From Phoronis australis (Eukaryota > Phoronida > Phoronidae), in contig NMRA01000727.1 in NCBI GenBank assembly GCA_002633005.1, positions 1 to 64,000 of the forward strand: a stretch of 64,000 bases of DNA. Reading direction: 5' to 3'. Shown here in pieces: positions 35,949 to 47,300 of the stretch. Each line of letters starts with the position of its first letter. Position 1 is the first letter of the stretch. Under the pieces are notes generated by a model. That model was not told the origin of the DNA. It did no database searches and worked only from the letters and a program-made list of their open reading frames with translations. A program made the position numbers and the translations under genes.

Positions 35949-36865
35949 TTCTCTTAACAGAGCAATCTGCGGTATGGAAAACGTCGATTGGTTTCTGGAA
36001 TCCAAGTACTTCTTTTGGGACGTTGTTTATGGCTTCTTGTATTTGGTGTATTTGGCCCAGTTAAACCCCGGTTTTTTACTCATCTTATACTGAATTTTTG
36101 CCGCACTCCAAAGTGGCTGACCTCGCACTGTGGGTTGTACGCTCTGCTTTGGATGACATTTTCAAAAACGTGTCTACAACTCACTTGAACTCCGTTCCAT
36201 TATCACGCCCGAATGAGTTTTGGTGATCTGTGATCTGCAATGATTGTTCGGAGATCTTTTTTCATACCAGAACTTCTTTTATCAACAAGTGGTCGGAGTA
36301 TCAGGAATCGTGAGAAAACGTAAACTACAAACAAAATCCACTGATAAACTTTACCCTCGTAATTTACGCGAACATTACTCACATTAATTAAGTCCATTTG
36401 CCAACTCTTGTTCCTAGCTTTAGCGGTTACAGGTGTAGGGGAAGAGCGATTGTTAAATTTTGCGTAAGCTTTTTGATATCACTTTGACTTGGACAAACAG
36501 TTTCTGATAGTGTCCTCGGAAATATTGGCATACGCGTCCTTCAGTTGATGAGAAATAGCTCTTGCTTTGCTGCCAAAGTTTTGGTGGAACTGTGTATTTA
36601 CAACTTGTGAGACTGTGTCTTTTGCAATGACTTCTTTTATTTTATAATACAGTTTACCTTTTTTTACTGAGAAGTAGTCTTTATTTCTGTAAAACCGTAC
36701 TTTGCAGTGTTCTGCTCGGTTGCACGCTGCTTTACATGCACCTTAAACATATCTGATACTAACTGCGTGATTGTGTCGTATTGCTCACGCGTGACTGAAT
36801 TTATCCTGTGAAGCGTCTTCTCTTTTTTGGAGACTTTTCCGTTCTTCTAAATCGAAAGGATTCAT
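35949..36865 (-). pseudogene. rve-type integrase relic of the Ginger-like element
   Basis: Reading leftward from an ATG at 36863-36865, the relic contains DYFSVKKGKLYYKIKEVIA and GSKARAISHQLKDAYANIS (N-terminal zinc-binding-like region and helices), then SWQMDLINVSN with the first catalytic Asp, VFSRFLILRPL, DNGTEFK with the second, YNPQCE, and PKEVLGFQKPIDVFHTAD. This order is the DDE integrase core and C-terminal extension of Ginger/Gypsy-like integrases. The stretch needs at least four frame changes and shows several stops. I find no reverse transcriptase or gag, which argues for a DNA transposon over an LTR element. Confidence 0.8.
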
Positions 36866-37504
36866 TCTGTACCTGAAAACATTTTCAAAACAGAAGTAAT
36901 AAAACATAGCTATATGGCAGCACTGAACATTATTATAAGCTTCGTACAGTTGTATCTGATGGATGATTTGAAATTTGTTTCATATTAGCATGAATGGGAA
37001 CTGTCTGTCGACCACTTGCATTCAGACACTTACTTTGTTGAGACAAATTTTGAAATTAACAGACCATCTAAAACGTTCACCTTTTCGTTGACTACTGAGA
37101 ATTTAACGCTCGACTGTCACAGCGAGATTTTGTATGAGAACACTTTAGAAACGTAGCATCACTGATTATTGGACGTACGTGTTAGCTCCGCCCAACAAGT
37201 GGTGTTACTGACGAATTCTTGAAAACTTCAGCCTACCTTTGAGACATCAAACAAACCCGTCATATCAAAGCAATGTTGAGCCTCTTTCATCAGATGTCCT
37301 GTCATGTCTTTCCCTAAACAAAACAGCGTGTGCGCAACAGAAGATCAAAACATCGGCCACTGGACTAAAAGCACGCTACGAATCAACTATAGAGTTGTAC
37401 TTGGTACTTCTTAAAGACAACGTGGCTCAAGGAAGTAAAATAACACATTTATTTGCAGGCAGGTTGGCAGATTTTTCCAGTGCAACAACAAAAAATTGGA
37501 TTTA

Positions 37505-39017
37505 AGAAGGCGAGCCACTAGTTTAAAAAGGAAATTTGGTATATTTAATCTTTTACTACATCGCATAAAATGCATACTAAAACACTATCGCTGACTTCAA
37601 CGTTGGTCGTTTTTGTTCCGTAAAACCCACTTTCAATGAATCCTACTTCAAATCCCAATGTTCTTCTAGCGATATAGGGATCCGTTCCCGTAAAATTGTT
37701 ACGTGTTTTGTACATGTATGTCTGTTATCAACTATTCTAATGACGCGGTGACCGCAATCATATCCGATTATTCGCCAGTTCTCGAAAAATGTCTGTCTCC
37801 AGAGTTGACCTTAACGCACTTTTTGAACTTACAGACCATCGTTGAACGAGCCCCAATTCCTTGAAAAGGAATGTTTTCAACAAGGGACAGAAAATGATAA
37901 CACAACCTGTATCCTCACGTTTAGATGTACATGAAAGTTGCAAGCAAACGATTTCACACTGAATTCAGTTCTTCCTGGCAAACTACAGAATGATATAGTC
38001 ATATCCACAGCTGAAAAGGCGTTTCTCACAATATCATCAAGGTTTAAAATTCTTTTAAATCTGCACCCGCTGTCCATTATGGGAAGACCCGTGAAAAGCT
38101 CCAGTTGAACCATAATTGAGATGATTTTTAAATCCTTGAGGACCATGATGTATTAGCACTTTCATAAACATGTATTGTGTATATCACACTGTGCCCTGGT
38201 CAAATAATTTCAATGACAATAATAAGAAAAATAATAATAACATAGTAATAGTAATAATAATTTAACTCTAGTGTTCCGTGTTTGCAGCAAGTCAAAAAGG
38301 AACTCTCTAAATATCACGAGCTTGAAAATAAATTTCTGTATTAAATGTGAATATGACCTACAGGTGTATTCGTTGACAGGTGGACCCCTATAATGTATCT
38401 ATTTGTGTAATTTTCGTCTTTGACAAACTTCTGATCCCGGGTGTGTTCGTGATGTAGGTACATGTATGTATGTTTGCGTGCAAATATGTCAAAAATTTAT
38501 ACTGTGTCATATGTTGTTCAAATATATATATTTAAAAAGAACAACAATAATAATAGTAATGGTTAGCCGAATTCATGCCGTATCAGTCCGGACGGTATTC
38601 CTACAGAAGAGGTATACGAAAAGGGTTGCACAAAATGGTGTTTTTTCAAAGCAAAAAATACTCTCCAAAACGGTGTCATTTTCGACAATCTAAAAGGGTG
38701 CCTTTTTGGAACTTTTGTGCTTTTTACACAAAAATACCCTCTAAATGGGTCACTTTTTTGTTCGAGCACACTCTGTAAATGGGCAGGTAATCAAAATTTT
38801 CGGGCGGCACCTCTCGTCCAGAAATACTCGAATATCCCCGGTCGTGTCAAATAAAACTTGTTTGTGATTTTGTCATTCATTTTTAAATATGACGTCGCTT
38901 CCGTAAAATGTAAAAACGGTACATTTCTCGCGTGTGCATTCGACGTAAAATGTAACAATGTCGTAAAACGTAACAGTTGTTACATTTTACGAAATTGTTA
39001 CATTTTGCGGCGTATCA
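37505..39017. repeat. Right arm of the outer Ginger-like element
   Basis: This arm is the inverted counterpart of 33242-34630, including an AT-rich trinucleotide tract (ATTATT-type, near 38215-38265 and 33770-33880) and the terminal GTTACATTTTACG motif array. Open frames near 37239-37505 and 38466-38778 lie in or next to the arm and have no recognised domain. Confidence 0.75.
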
Positions 39018-39309
39018 GAGCTCTACGTTAAATTTCCATTATTATTCAAAATATGTAGGGATCTTTTCATGCAACACCTCAACTAAGGACTGGGTCCCTG
39101 GGTCAATGAATTCTGAGCCCAGTCTTTAGTTGTATTATTAGAAAATGTCATAAAACAAAGAGGAACACATAATAAAGATTAAATGATAGAAAATATTGCA
39201 TCTGTGAGTCCATTAAGAGACAAGTAGGCAAAAAGACTTAGGGACCTTAGCCGAGACCCTATCTGGGACTGTTTCATGCAAACGGCCACAGGAAGCTTAT
39301 ACAACATAC
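39018..39309. other. Intron between the transposon and the second lectin domain
   Basis: About 290 bp separate the right end of the Ginger-like element from the third exon of lectin domain 2. Nothing else is recognised. Confidence 0.5.
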
Positions 39310-39429
39310 CGGAAGTCTTGCACACAAACGATTTTTTCAATTCGCACTTATCGTCGACCCACTTCATAGACTGCCGACTCATCGAAACACAATCCCGAGT
39401 AGTAGAGTCTACTTCGTCCGTATGGTACA
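39310..39429 (-). CDS. C-type lectin domain 2, third exon
   Basis: A 120 bp phase 1-1 exon between a TCTGTTAG acceptor and a GTATGT donor. It encodes RDCVSMSRQSMKWVDDKCEL followed by KKSFVCKTSG. The W-x-D-D-x-C, then aromatic-Val-Cys ending, is the C-terminal half of a C-type lectin fold, with the two disulfide-forming cysteines. It joins in phase to the exon at 39644-39746. Confidence 0.82.
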
Positions 39430-39643
39430 CTAACAGAGAACAAAAAAACTAACCAGTTTTGCAAAGACCATTAAATTAATCAATCGAAATTACTCCAGGA
39501 AAATATTTTCTTGTTGATTCGGCCTAAATTGGAAATATACATTATTTGGTCTGACTCTCCTAACCTTAGACGATACTTTAGTAAGGCAATAAATTTATGA
39601 GTGCATGTTCAATTTCCTTTGTCATTATCACGTCAGTACTCAC

Positions 39644-39746
39644 AGGGAAAATAGAATTTTCTGCCATCAGGACGTTCGTAGCTACTCGCCAGCTCTTGGT
39701 CATGAAGTCCTATCCAAAACGTATTCGTTCCTCCAGTTGACCGAAT
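39644..39746 (-). CDS. C-type lectin domain 2, middle exon
   Basis: A 103 bp exon, phase 0 to phase 1, between CGTTTCAG and GTGAGT. It encodes TNTFWIGLHDQELASSYERP, with the W-I-G-L signature of C-type lectin domains. The residues that would bind calcium and sugar (Glu-Pro-Asn type) are not evident, so carbohydrate binding cannot be assumed. Confidence 0.85.
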
Positions 39747-39802
39747 CTGAAACGGTACACGTATTTCCGATACTCGTCTCTTAGTAACACACCTACATGA
39801 GA

Positions 39803-39848
39803 CAGAGAGAGAGAGAGAGAGAGAGNNNNNNNNNNNNNNNNNNNNNNN
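39803..39848. repeat. (GA)n microsatellite and 23 bp assembly gap
   Basis: A GA repeat from about 39803 to 39825 runs into 23 N (39826-39848). The gap lies in the intron between the first and middle exons of lectin domain 2 and does not interrupt coding sequence. Confidence 0.95.
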
Positions 39849-40150
39849 ATCAATCAGAGAGGCGCATGGCCTCGATGTGAAGCTAAAGGAAAACTTTAGT
39901 ATTCATCGCATACGCCGGCACACATGTTAACCAGGCTAAGAGACACATGTAGATGTTCAAAGTCAATATTTCATAGGGAGGAGCTGTCGTTATCACTGTT
40001 TGTTCTAGAGGAGAGGCAGATGTGGCCAAGGGCTTCACCAAAGAACAAGCCGACTAACGGTATCGTTTAGCTGTGTAAAATTTCCTGCAAAATTAAAATG
40101 ACTGTTGGGTAACCGAAGTGACATCTATATATTAATTGCCCATTACATAC

Positions 40151-40299
40151 CATCTGACCTATCACGGTGTTCTCGATTCCGTCTTCTGGAGTAGCAAGGG
40201 CACCTTTCGAGTTATTGCACGTAAGTTGTGCCTCTTCAAACGTTTTCAGTGTTGATTTAACGATAAGGTATTCGAAGCTACCCTGGTTGAAACGAATAT
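40151..40299 (-). CDS. C-type lectin domain 2, first exon
   Basis: A 149 bp exon, phase 1 to phase 0, acceptor TTATTTTCAG and donor GTATGT. It encodes NQGSFEYLIVKSTLKTFEEA, then CNNSKGALATPEDGIENTVI and ends GQM. The T-F-E-E-A-x3-C and L-A-x-P-x(D/E) motifs are typical of the first helix and strand of C-type lectin domains. It ends at Gly-Gln-Met in the same position and phase as lectin domain 1 ends at Gly-Glu-Met. Confidence 0.85.
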
Positions 40300-40439
40300 C
40301 TGAAAATAAATACCGAATCAAGCAAACACTGAATACACTGTACATGCGTCCTTGAAATTGCAAGAGACGACCAATCATGCTGGTACATGCACATGTTTAC
40401 CAAACTCGCTATAGAAGGCGCTTCACAGCTCATTATATT

Positions 40440-40604
40440 ATTTAAAATTATCGTCTATAGACCGACATGGCGAACTGTCCACGAGCTCTGATTGTATGTC
40501 ACGCACAATTATTGCGTTGAAGTATGAACATTCACTGTAGTCATGACACACATGTACAGTATTTACACATGTAGTAGGCGCAATTACCATTGTGTCGCGC
40601 GAAA
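40440..40604 (-). other. Weak candidate exon, Cys-containing
   Basis: A good acceptor (CTTGTTTCAG) opens a phase-1 frame with four cysteines, reading SRDTMVIAPTTCVNTVHVCH at the start, then EC and later SPC. Cys spacing faintly resembles ShKT domains. I found no donor that would keep phase 1, and the frame ends at a stop, so it may be a dead exon or chance. It is not part of the gene model. Confidence 0.2.
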
Positions 40605-42147
40605 CTGAAACAAGTTTGGTCACAAATTTAGAACAGGATCACAAGTACTGGCTGCTCGAAGGAACTGGGATTTTTTAATGGGCAAGAATTTTAGTCAGGT
40701 GGAAGAGGTGTTGAGGTGGAAAACTTGCGGCCTTCTCGAGTGGAAAGCTGGACGTGCTAGACTGTTTATAGCTTAGGTAGGCTACCTCAGTGAGTAATCT
40801 TAATCTCCAGAACGCCCCAACTATTCTTTCTTCAAAAACGTGGTTGCATCACTCGCAACATATGCTGCCTATCGTCCTTACTTTATAGCATGCAGTAGAG
40901 GAATGTTAGTTGTCTCATGTCAGACCTATATGGCCATTATCGAGCACGTGCACCTAAGGACATGCACAAAGAGTAACGGGATGCTAAAGGGAAAAGCAAC
41001 CGGTACCTAAAGAGTTCCCACAATGCATTGTCTCAGTTTTTTTAGCTTTCAGTTAGCTAATATGAAATGAATACCCTAAAATGTAATTACATAAGCACTT
41101 TTTCCAAATACTAGCGACATTTTTTCTCAAATTTGAAGAAAAAATAATAGTTATTTCCAAGATTCTCTCCAAATAATGTATTATGTTATTATGCAGATAG
41201 GGCAGCACACTCACTGAAGTACTTAGACAATGAATTCGATTTCCCTTTCGTCGGCTTTGAGGTCGTAAGAACTCGACCCACTTGCACAAGAAATACTGCA
41301 GGCATATGTAAGCCACAACCAACTGCATCAAGGGGTGGTAAATATTCACAAAATACTGTAGACACTAAACAAATACTGGCGAAGGCCACAGTAAACCAGG
41401 GTCACTCGTATTTGCTAATGCAATGATGGAATGAGCACGGTCTGAACACAATGCATAAGCCTATATGTACGAGTCGTGGCACTTGATCTGGGGCGAAGTC
41501 GATGGCCTGGCATCACTCGCCTTTGAATGGCATCAAATTGTTCGTTATTTATAAAATTTGCAAGTGCACTTACAAGGTGGCGAATCCTTCATCCTAGCGT
41601 TGCTTTTGTATTTGGCCGAGACACGATTCCATGAAATGTGTCGAACTGGCTCCTTACTGAATCGCATGTTCAACACTGGTGTTCCACACTCTGGTGCGGC
41701 GCACAAACCGATGCCATGTGTGTGCAACTTTCACGTATTTCGGAAATTTAGATACAGAGACGTTCTCAGTCACTAAGTTTTTGTTACTAAGACTCCACAA
41801 ACGCACCTCATGTCTGAAAAAGGCGCCGGGCTTTCCCCGGATTTTCCTCACAAATCCTCAGTGTCGCACTGGTCGAGACGGTCTTCCACCTTTTACGTAC
41901 ATGTACAACCCCGATAACAGATTTTTAATATTTTTGGCTTATTTCTTAGCAACAGTTATACTAAAGGCTATTAAATCCCTTAAGATGTAGCAAAAACGTT
42001 CTCTTTGAGACACAGGGTCATGGTGGGAACTCTTTAATACAAATGCAGATGCTAGTTACGTTGTAGAGATAGTAAAACAGTGAAGCTGTCACTGCACCGC
42101 TGCAGCTACAACCTAACAACCAGTTAGACTCTAGTTGCTTTCCTCAC
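40605..42147. other. Intron sequence without supported features
   Basis: No bounded repeat is seen. A minus-strand frame at about 41564-41727 ends at a good GTAAGT donor in phase 1 and has four Cys, but it matches no domain and lacks a suitable acceptor. Confidence 0.45.
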
Positions 42148-42252
42148 CACATAAGTCACACGAATTCCGACAACTCATTCTAACTGTGTTGCTAGTGAGG
42201 CAATTTGAAATGTGGTCTTCACAATCTGTAATTTCGTCGATACATTGTGTAA
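42148..42252 (-). CDS. ShKT domain exon 4 of the mosaic receptor
   Basis: A 105 bp phase 1-1 exon with acceptor TTCGTTTCAG and donor GTGAGG. It holds six cysteines in ShKT order: CIDEITDC, then a Cys about 8 residues later, SC, SC and LC at the end. It is shorter between the second and third Cys than the three upstream ShKT exons. ShKT modules are six-cysteine folds named after a sea anemone peptide but are also common as non-toxic domains of animal receptors and enzymes; the placement between two lectin domains supports the latter. The Lys-Tyr pair that blocks potassium channels in ShK is not seen. Confidence 0.75.
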
Positions 42253-43058
42253 CTGAAACGAAATAAGTCATGGAATGTTTGTTGTACTGCAATCTTGCAA
42301 TTCGTTGAGCAATTAGTGCGTGTCATCCTAAGTCACAACCGGACGTACGTACTCAATCGCATTTAAGCATTCCCCTAACATAACAAATAGCAAATTTCGT
42401 TCTTAATATTAATCCACAGACTTGTAATTCTTATAACATCCGCGACCTCACTGCATGGACATCACATAGGGGGCTGGGGGGGCTATAGCCCCACTTATTT
42501 CAGTGCTGCGCAGCCAAGCCATTGTGGCGCCGTTTTAATTCATGAGCAAACTGCAAACCACATCAACAATCCGTCATAACATCTATACTAAACATTTTGT
42601 GAGGGGCATCCCTCGCCTCACATAATGAGATAGTCAAAAAGAAATAATTTGCAAACGGCACGGGTTATACGGACAAATTTAAACGACTTTCATGAATCTG
42701 ATATCTGTTTTGGAATTGAAGAGCAATTTACCAAGAAAATAAAAAAATCACTCTAGGGGTAATCTTTCAGGCTCAGCCTTAAACTTGTGTATGTGATCGT
42801 GGTGTGGCTCTTATACAAAAATCACTTATTGGCCTCTTATATAGGCCTTGAAATGTTTACACATAAAATAACACGTTTTTGCATATCGAAGTCACCAATT
42901 TTCCAATATAAAACAGGTAGATTGCATGCAACAAGAGAAACACATGATGAGACTTGGACGTGGGGTATGAGGATCACCAAATAAAATTGATACTAATAAT
43001 TTTGCTGCATTTATCGCGTGACGGAAAAATAAATCCAGAAGCACTTCTTTTTGTAGTG
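42253..43058. other. Intron sequence without recognised features
   Basis: About 800 bp between the fourth ShKT exon and the K2 transposon. A G-rich/C-rich inverted word (GGGGCTATAGCCCC near 42479) may be a remnant of a hAT-like element, but no ends could be set. Confidence 0.4.
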
Positions 43059-43316
43059 TTAAAGGCGAAAGTAACCTTTTTCTTGTCACTTTTAGCAAAA
43101 ATAAGGTTCGTTGATTATCCCAGACGCATTTTACACTTAATTAAAGCTTTTCGTAACTTGATTAATTTCTCGTCCTCTACTCCGGAAGTGACGTTTTGGG
43201 AGGCAAGAGTTTCGCGCCAATTTCTTTTTATTATAGTCTGACTGTGAGAGCTGTCGAGTCAGTCATTGTTGTGATAAGTTCGGTCGTCGTTCTCTTTTGT
43301 TTAAAAGTCAGTCAAC

Positions 43317-43616
43317 ATGCCACGCTGTTGTTGCGTGCCGGGATGTACTCATTATCGTCTCACGCGGGCTTTGGGTACCTTGCGTCGCTTTCCGAAGGAT
43401 GACACACCTCGCTGTACTTGGCTAGCTCGTTCATGTGAAGAACGCAGCGCTACCCGTCCACGCAACGTAAAAAGCAGTGGAGGGTTACCGAGTTTGTGGC
43501 AAGCATTTTCTGCCGTCAGATTTTGACAGATATGTACATGTACGCTGAACTGATGAAGGTCCCTGAGAAACAACGCCTGAAGAAGGGTACCATACCGTCG
43601 CTGTTGATTCCCGTCG
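43317..43616 (+). pseudogene. THAP domain of K2, one frameshift
   Basis: From an ATG at 43317 the frame reads MPRCCCVPGCTHYR, GTLRRFPKDD and CTWLA, then shifts near 43490 into a frame that reads RVCGKHFLPSDFDRYV, and shifts again to KVPEKQRLKKGTIPSLLIP. These are in order the zinc Cys pair, the R-F-P motif, the invariant Trp, the C-x2-H-F and the A-V-P-like C-terminal box of THAP domains. All zinc ligands are kept, so the domain decayed recently. Confidence 0.82.
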
Positions 43617-43914
43617 CCAACTCCGAGAAGTGCGTTTTTGAAGCGAGAAGCCTCGCGAGCTGTGGCCACTATATACAGTGGCTGGAGGCACTTTATCTAC
43701 TGTCACCCGTACCTCCGAACGTACCCCCATTGCGTGCGATCCCGGGAACTAGCAGGGATTCGCCCTAGGCTGTTGTCTCAAGCCCAGAGCCTGTAATCAG
43801 CCCTGCAGCGATGTTGAGTAGTGGGAGTGAATACAGGCCCAGTTCGACACCCAGTGAAGAGGACTGTTTGTCATCCAATGAACAGATCAGTGAGCCTATA
43901 TGCAAGTTTGATAA

Positions 43915-44127
43915 GTGTATTGTGGACTTGTATTGGAGCTATTTCGAAGGTGCCAGGTGTGTGGCGAGGGAGTCACATGGCGGGATGTAAGCAATTTGGG
44001 TGCTCAGATCACCCTTCAGTGGGAGTGTGTCGCGGGACACTCGGGCAAGTGGGACAGTTCTTCCGCTGTACGTGAGACGATAATGAGTACACCCCAGTAC
44101 GCAGCAACAGCGTGCCATGTTGACTGA
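43915..44127 (+). pseudogene. Transposase segment of K2 with C-x2-C and GH-x2-W-D-S motifs
   Basis: The frame contains RRCQVCGEGVTWRDVSNLGA and, shortly after, CVAGHSGKWDSSS. A segment with F-x2-C-x2-C, a Gly-rich strand, C-x2-G-H and W-x-S-Q-P follows the THAP domain in Kolobok-like transposases of invertebrates, as I know the family; here the last positions read S-S-S. The region between it and the THAP box is degraded and the catalytic part is missing. Confidence 0.55.
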
Positions 44128-44386
44128 CTCGTAAGCAAAAGCAAACGACGACCGAAGTTATCACAACCGAGGTAGAACAATGACTGACTCGACTGCTCTC
44201 ATAGTTAAACTATATGAAAAGAAATTGACGCGAAATTCTTCCCTCCCAAAACGTCACTTCTGGAGTAGACGACGAGTAATTAATTAAATTACGAAAAGCA
44301 GTAAATAAGTGAAAAATATGTCTGGGATAATCCATGAACCCAATTTTTGCTAAAAATGACATGAAAAAGGTTGCCTTCGCCTTTAA

Positions 44387-47300
44387 ACGTGGGTGTCACT
44401 CAAGTGCTTCTACAAGCCAGTTTGTTGGGTTATGGACATTGAAATGTATGTTTGTGGATAGATCTTGGATATGTAAACAAATTTAAGAAATCTTTGGAAA
44501 GGATTTTTTCATCTTTTAGTTCTAAAATTACTCCACTGTTGCGCATTCTACACTTTTTAAACAAATGTTTTTAGCTTTGTTACTTTTAAATTGGTTTCAA
44601 GAAGAATTAATTTATGGGAATCAACATTTTAGGGACCATTAGTATTTCTGACAGTATTTTTCACTTTGAAGACAAAAGCCAACATCAGAGGCAAGGCATC
44701 GATGTCTGAAATACAAAAATTAATTTATCAAAATCGCATGGTGCATATAAAAGTTATCGCTTTTTATGAGTTAACTCGTGATTTTGATTAGGTCGGCCAT
44801 CTTGGGATATCAGCGCCATAGGTTTCGAGATTAAAAAGTTTAAAATGCTTCAAAATTATTTATTAATATTCTAGCAGTAAAATTTAGTGGCGCATATTTT
44901 TACCTATCATTCTCATCCACAATCCAAGAGTTTACACAAGAATTTAATCTCGCAGGTGTAACTTATTGAGTCCTCACAATTCACGCTGGCGACTTTTGTG
45001 TTCAACCGGCCACATTGTCATTGGTGAAGATTTAATTGTAATACGTTTGTAGACACACAGATATCAGAAGCAGGTGAGTACAATTTTTCCGGTGCTTTGG
45101 CCACAGGTATCATGAAGCCTCTACATGTACATGTACAGTACAGTACTTATCAATGTGAAGTGCCCATTCAATTGACCTTGCACTCTGCTACAAAATACTG
45201 CTCAAATTGGTTTGAAACCGCTTTTTCTTTGGAAGTGAACTTTTTTCAAGGTATGATTAGGTGTCACAACAAGCCACATATTTTTCGAAATTTATGCATT
45301 AACTGTGGTTTTGATCCATGTTTTGAACCAGTTACTTTATATTCAAGATTTATTTAAGCAACTAAGTGTGAAAACATCTTACATGATTTACAGAAATGGG
45401 TTACATTTGAATTATGGAGTGCGAAGCTTACTTAAATCCTTCTGCTTCATGGCCTCGTATTTTTTATTATGATGGTTGTAGAATTTTAGTTTAGGAGGAA
45501 CGCTTGTATGGTGCGTACTCAGTCGCCATGGTAACAATTATGCATAACCACTTTTATACTTAACATGGTTTTGGTTCAGCCTGTATTGCTGAATTTTTCA
45601 AAAGTACATTTTAAGTTACTTATTGTGACGAACAGGTAATAGGAACATTTTAGTTTGCGTATTTTAATACAAAATTAAAATTTGTAGTGAGATCAATGTG
45701 ATAGGTGTAATCTTTTGCTACAACAATGAAGTTTTGAAACCCGTGCGTCCAATATTTTCAAGACATGTCATTTTTATTTCTTACGTGTGTGGGAGATTAA
45801 CAACAAGTGACGAAATAACGTTTGGGAGGAATACATGTAGGTTAACCGATTAGCACCTTGTAAAAATGACCAAACTCAGTTTAAATTGACTTCATATGCT
45901 TTATGTAATGATTATCAGGTCATGGGGTGGAGTTAACAGGGCACAGCATCACAAAGCAGCGGACAACGGAGGGAGACACCGGTTAGAAATATGAACTTTA
46001 TCCAAAGTGATGAAACTCTCACTGGTGTAGCAGCGCAGATTAGACTCATTCGAAAATATACACGCTAATAACATTAGTTTTGGCCAAATTAAAAGTAAGA
46101 AATGGAAAACAAAAACGGCGCTTATAGAGTGCAGCAAGCAAATGACGATCCTAATAAAAAGTCATCCTCAGGTACAATAGCAGACAGAAAACGAAACATC
46201 GTAACAGAATATTAGATTAGCATTAAAACGTCGTCCCCAAACATGCATGTGCCATCGTTTCCTTGAAGGAAACGTTTTGGTCTAATTTCATGAAATCTCA
46301 CCAAATAAATCTAGTCATAGAAACTGCCACTAGGGGGCCAGCAGTACTCGTATCTGATTTGATCGCCACACAAACATATTTGCAAAAATTGATGAAGCCC
46401 CTTTTGAGATTGATGAAATGCAGCTGCATACTGTTCGTATCCAAGAGTTTTTGTTTCAAGTTTTTTTAAGCCGTTTGAAAGCAACATCGCTAACCTGGAG
46501 TCTTTTTGAACCAAAACTGAGCTTTTTGGGCCAAAATACATGTACACATAATGCTCTAACTTAAAAAGGAATGGCCCAAAATGTTGAACATATCCCACCA
46601 GGATGTATGCACAATTTTTCAAGATCTGAGTAGATGAGCCTAGAGTCGACCTTATGATGCTCTCGTGGTATGAGAGTTAAGTGGCGGAAATCTGTAATTT
46701 GTAACTACGATTTTTTGAAAGACACGTGTATGGAACGCAGGATGTTTTTTACAACAACGAATGTAAAACACTTTGAATCTCGCAAACACCAAATCGTGTA
46801 GGCTGCTTGAATACTGTAACTCACTTATGATTGGCTGGCATATGAATATAACCCCGTCTTACCCGACCGGCGGCAAATGAACTGTCTTCTGGTTTCTAAA
46901 CACTCGTCACTTTTCCAATGTTTCGTGATGCGGTCCATATAAACACAGAGTTGCTCTAACTCTGTATCTTTTGGGTACCCTTCGTCCCAGTCTATTCAAG
47001 AAAGTAAAATACACCAATATCACAACTATCCTGTATTAAGCAAAGACAGGTTCAGTAGATCTTTGAAAATCACGATTCATGCTTATGGTGCCTATGCTTT
47101 TGTATTTTATAACGGCGGGGTGAGACAGCGTTCTTAGTTACAGTGCAGCCCAAGTTCTGCGGTTACTCTAATTGTAAGGTTTTCCGATAAATTGATATAT
47201 CAAAGATGAAAGCATGCTACTAGGGCTTGACAATAGTGCTGCGTGACTTGAAGTCACTTTTTCGGAAAACTGTTTTACAAACACGTTGCAATTTATTTGC

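Larger units (their letters stand above)
30897..39017 (-). mobile_element. Ginger-like integrase transposon, interrupted by its own derivative
   Basis: The ends read TGATACGCCGTAAAATG at 30897 and its complement ending TATCA at 39017. Each terminal region of about 190 bp carries several copies of GTTACATTTTACG. The minus strand encodes a decayed rve-type integrase (36865 down to 32857). From 33242 to 35942 the element is split by a second, inverted copy. The left arm (30897-31570) matches the inner copy's right arm (35460-35942) and the right arm (37505-39017) matches the inner copy's left arm (33242-34630), both in reverse complement. Without the insert the element would be about 5.4 kb. The flanking hexamers GAGTTA and GAGCTC agree in four of six positions. 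Confidence 0.75.
43063..44382 (+). mobile_element. Kolobok-like THAP transposon, family K2
   Basis: The ends AGGCGAAAGTAACC and the complement of AGGCGAAGGCAACC are flanked by TTAA on both sides (43059-43062 and 44383-44386). The inverted similarity extends about 250-280 bp inward (for example GTGACGTTTTGGGAGG near 43189 against its complement near 44262). Between the arms lies a plus-strand THAP relic followed by a C-x2-C / G-H / W-D-S segment. TTAA target, THAP finger and that segment together indicate Kolobok. It shares neither ends nor protein sequence closely with family K1. Confidence 0.82.

Noticed and set aside
41564-41727. Minus-strand frame ending at a GTAAGT donor in phase 1, with several Cys.
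   Set aside because: No acceptor in the right phase and no recognisable domain.
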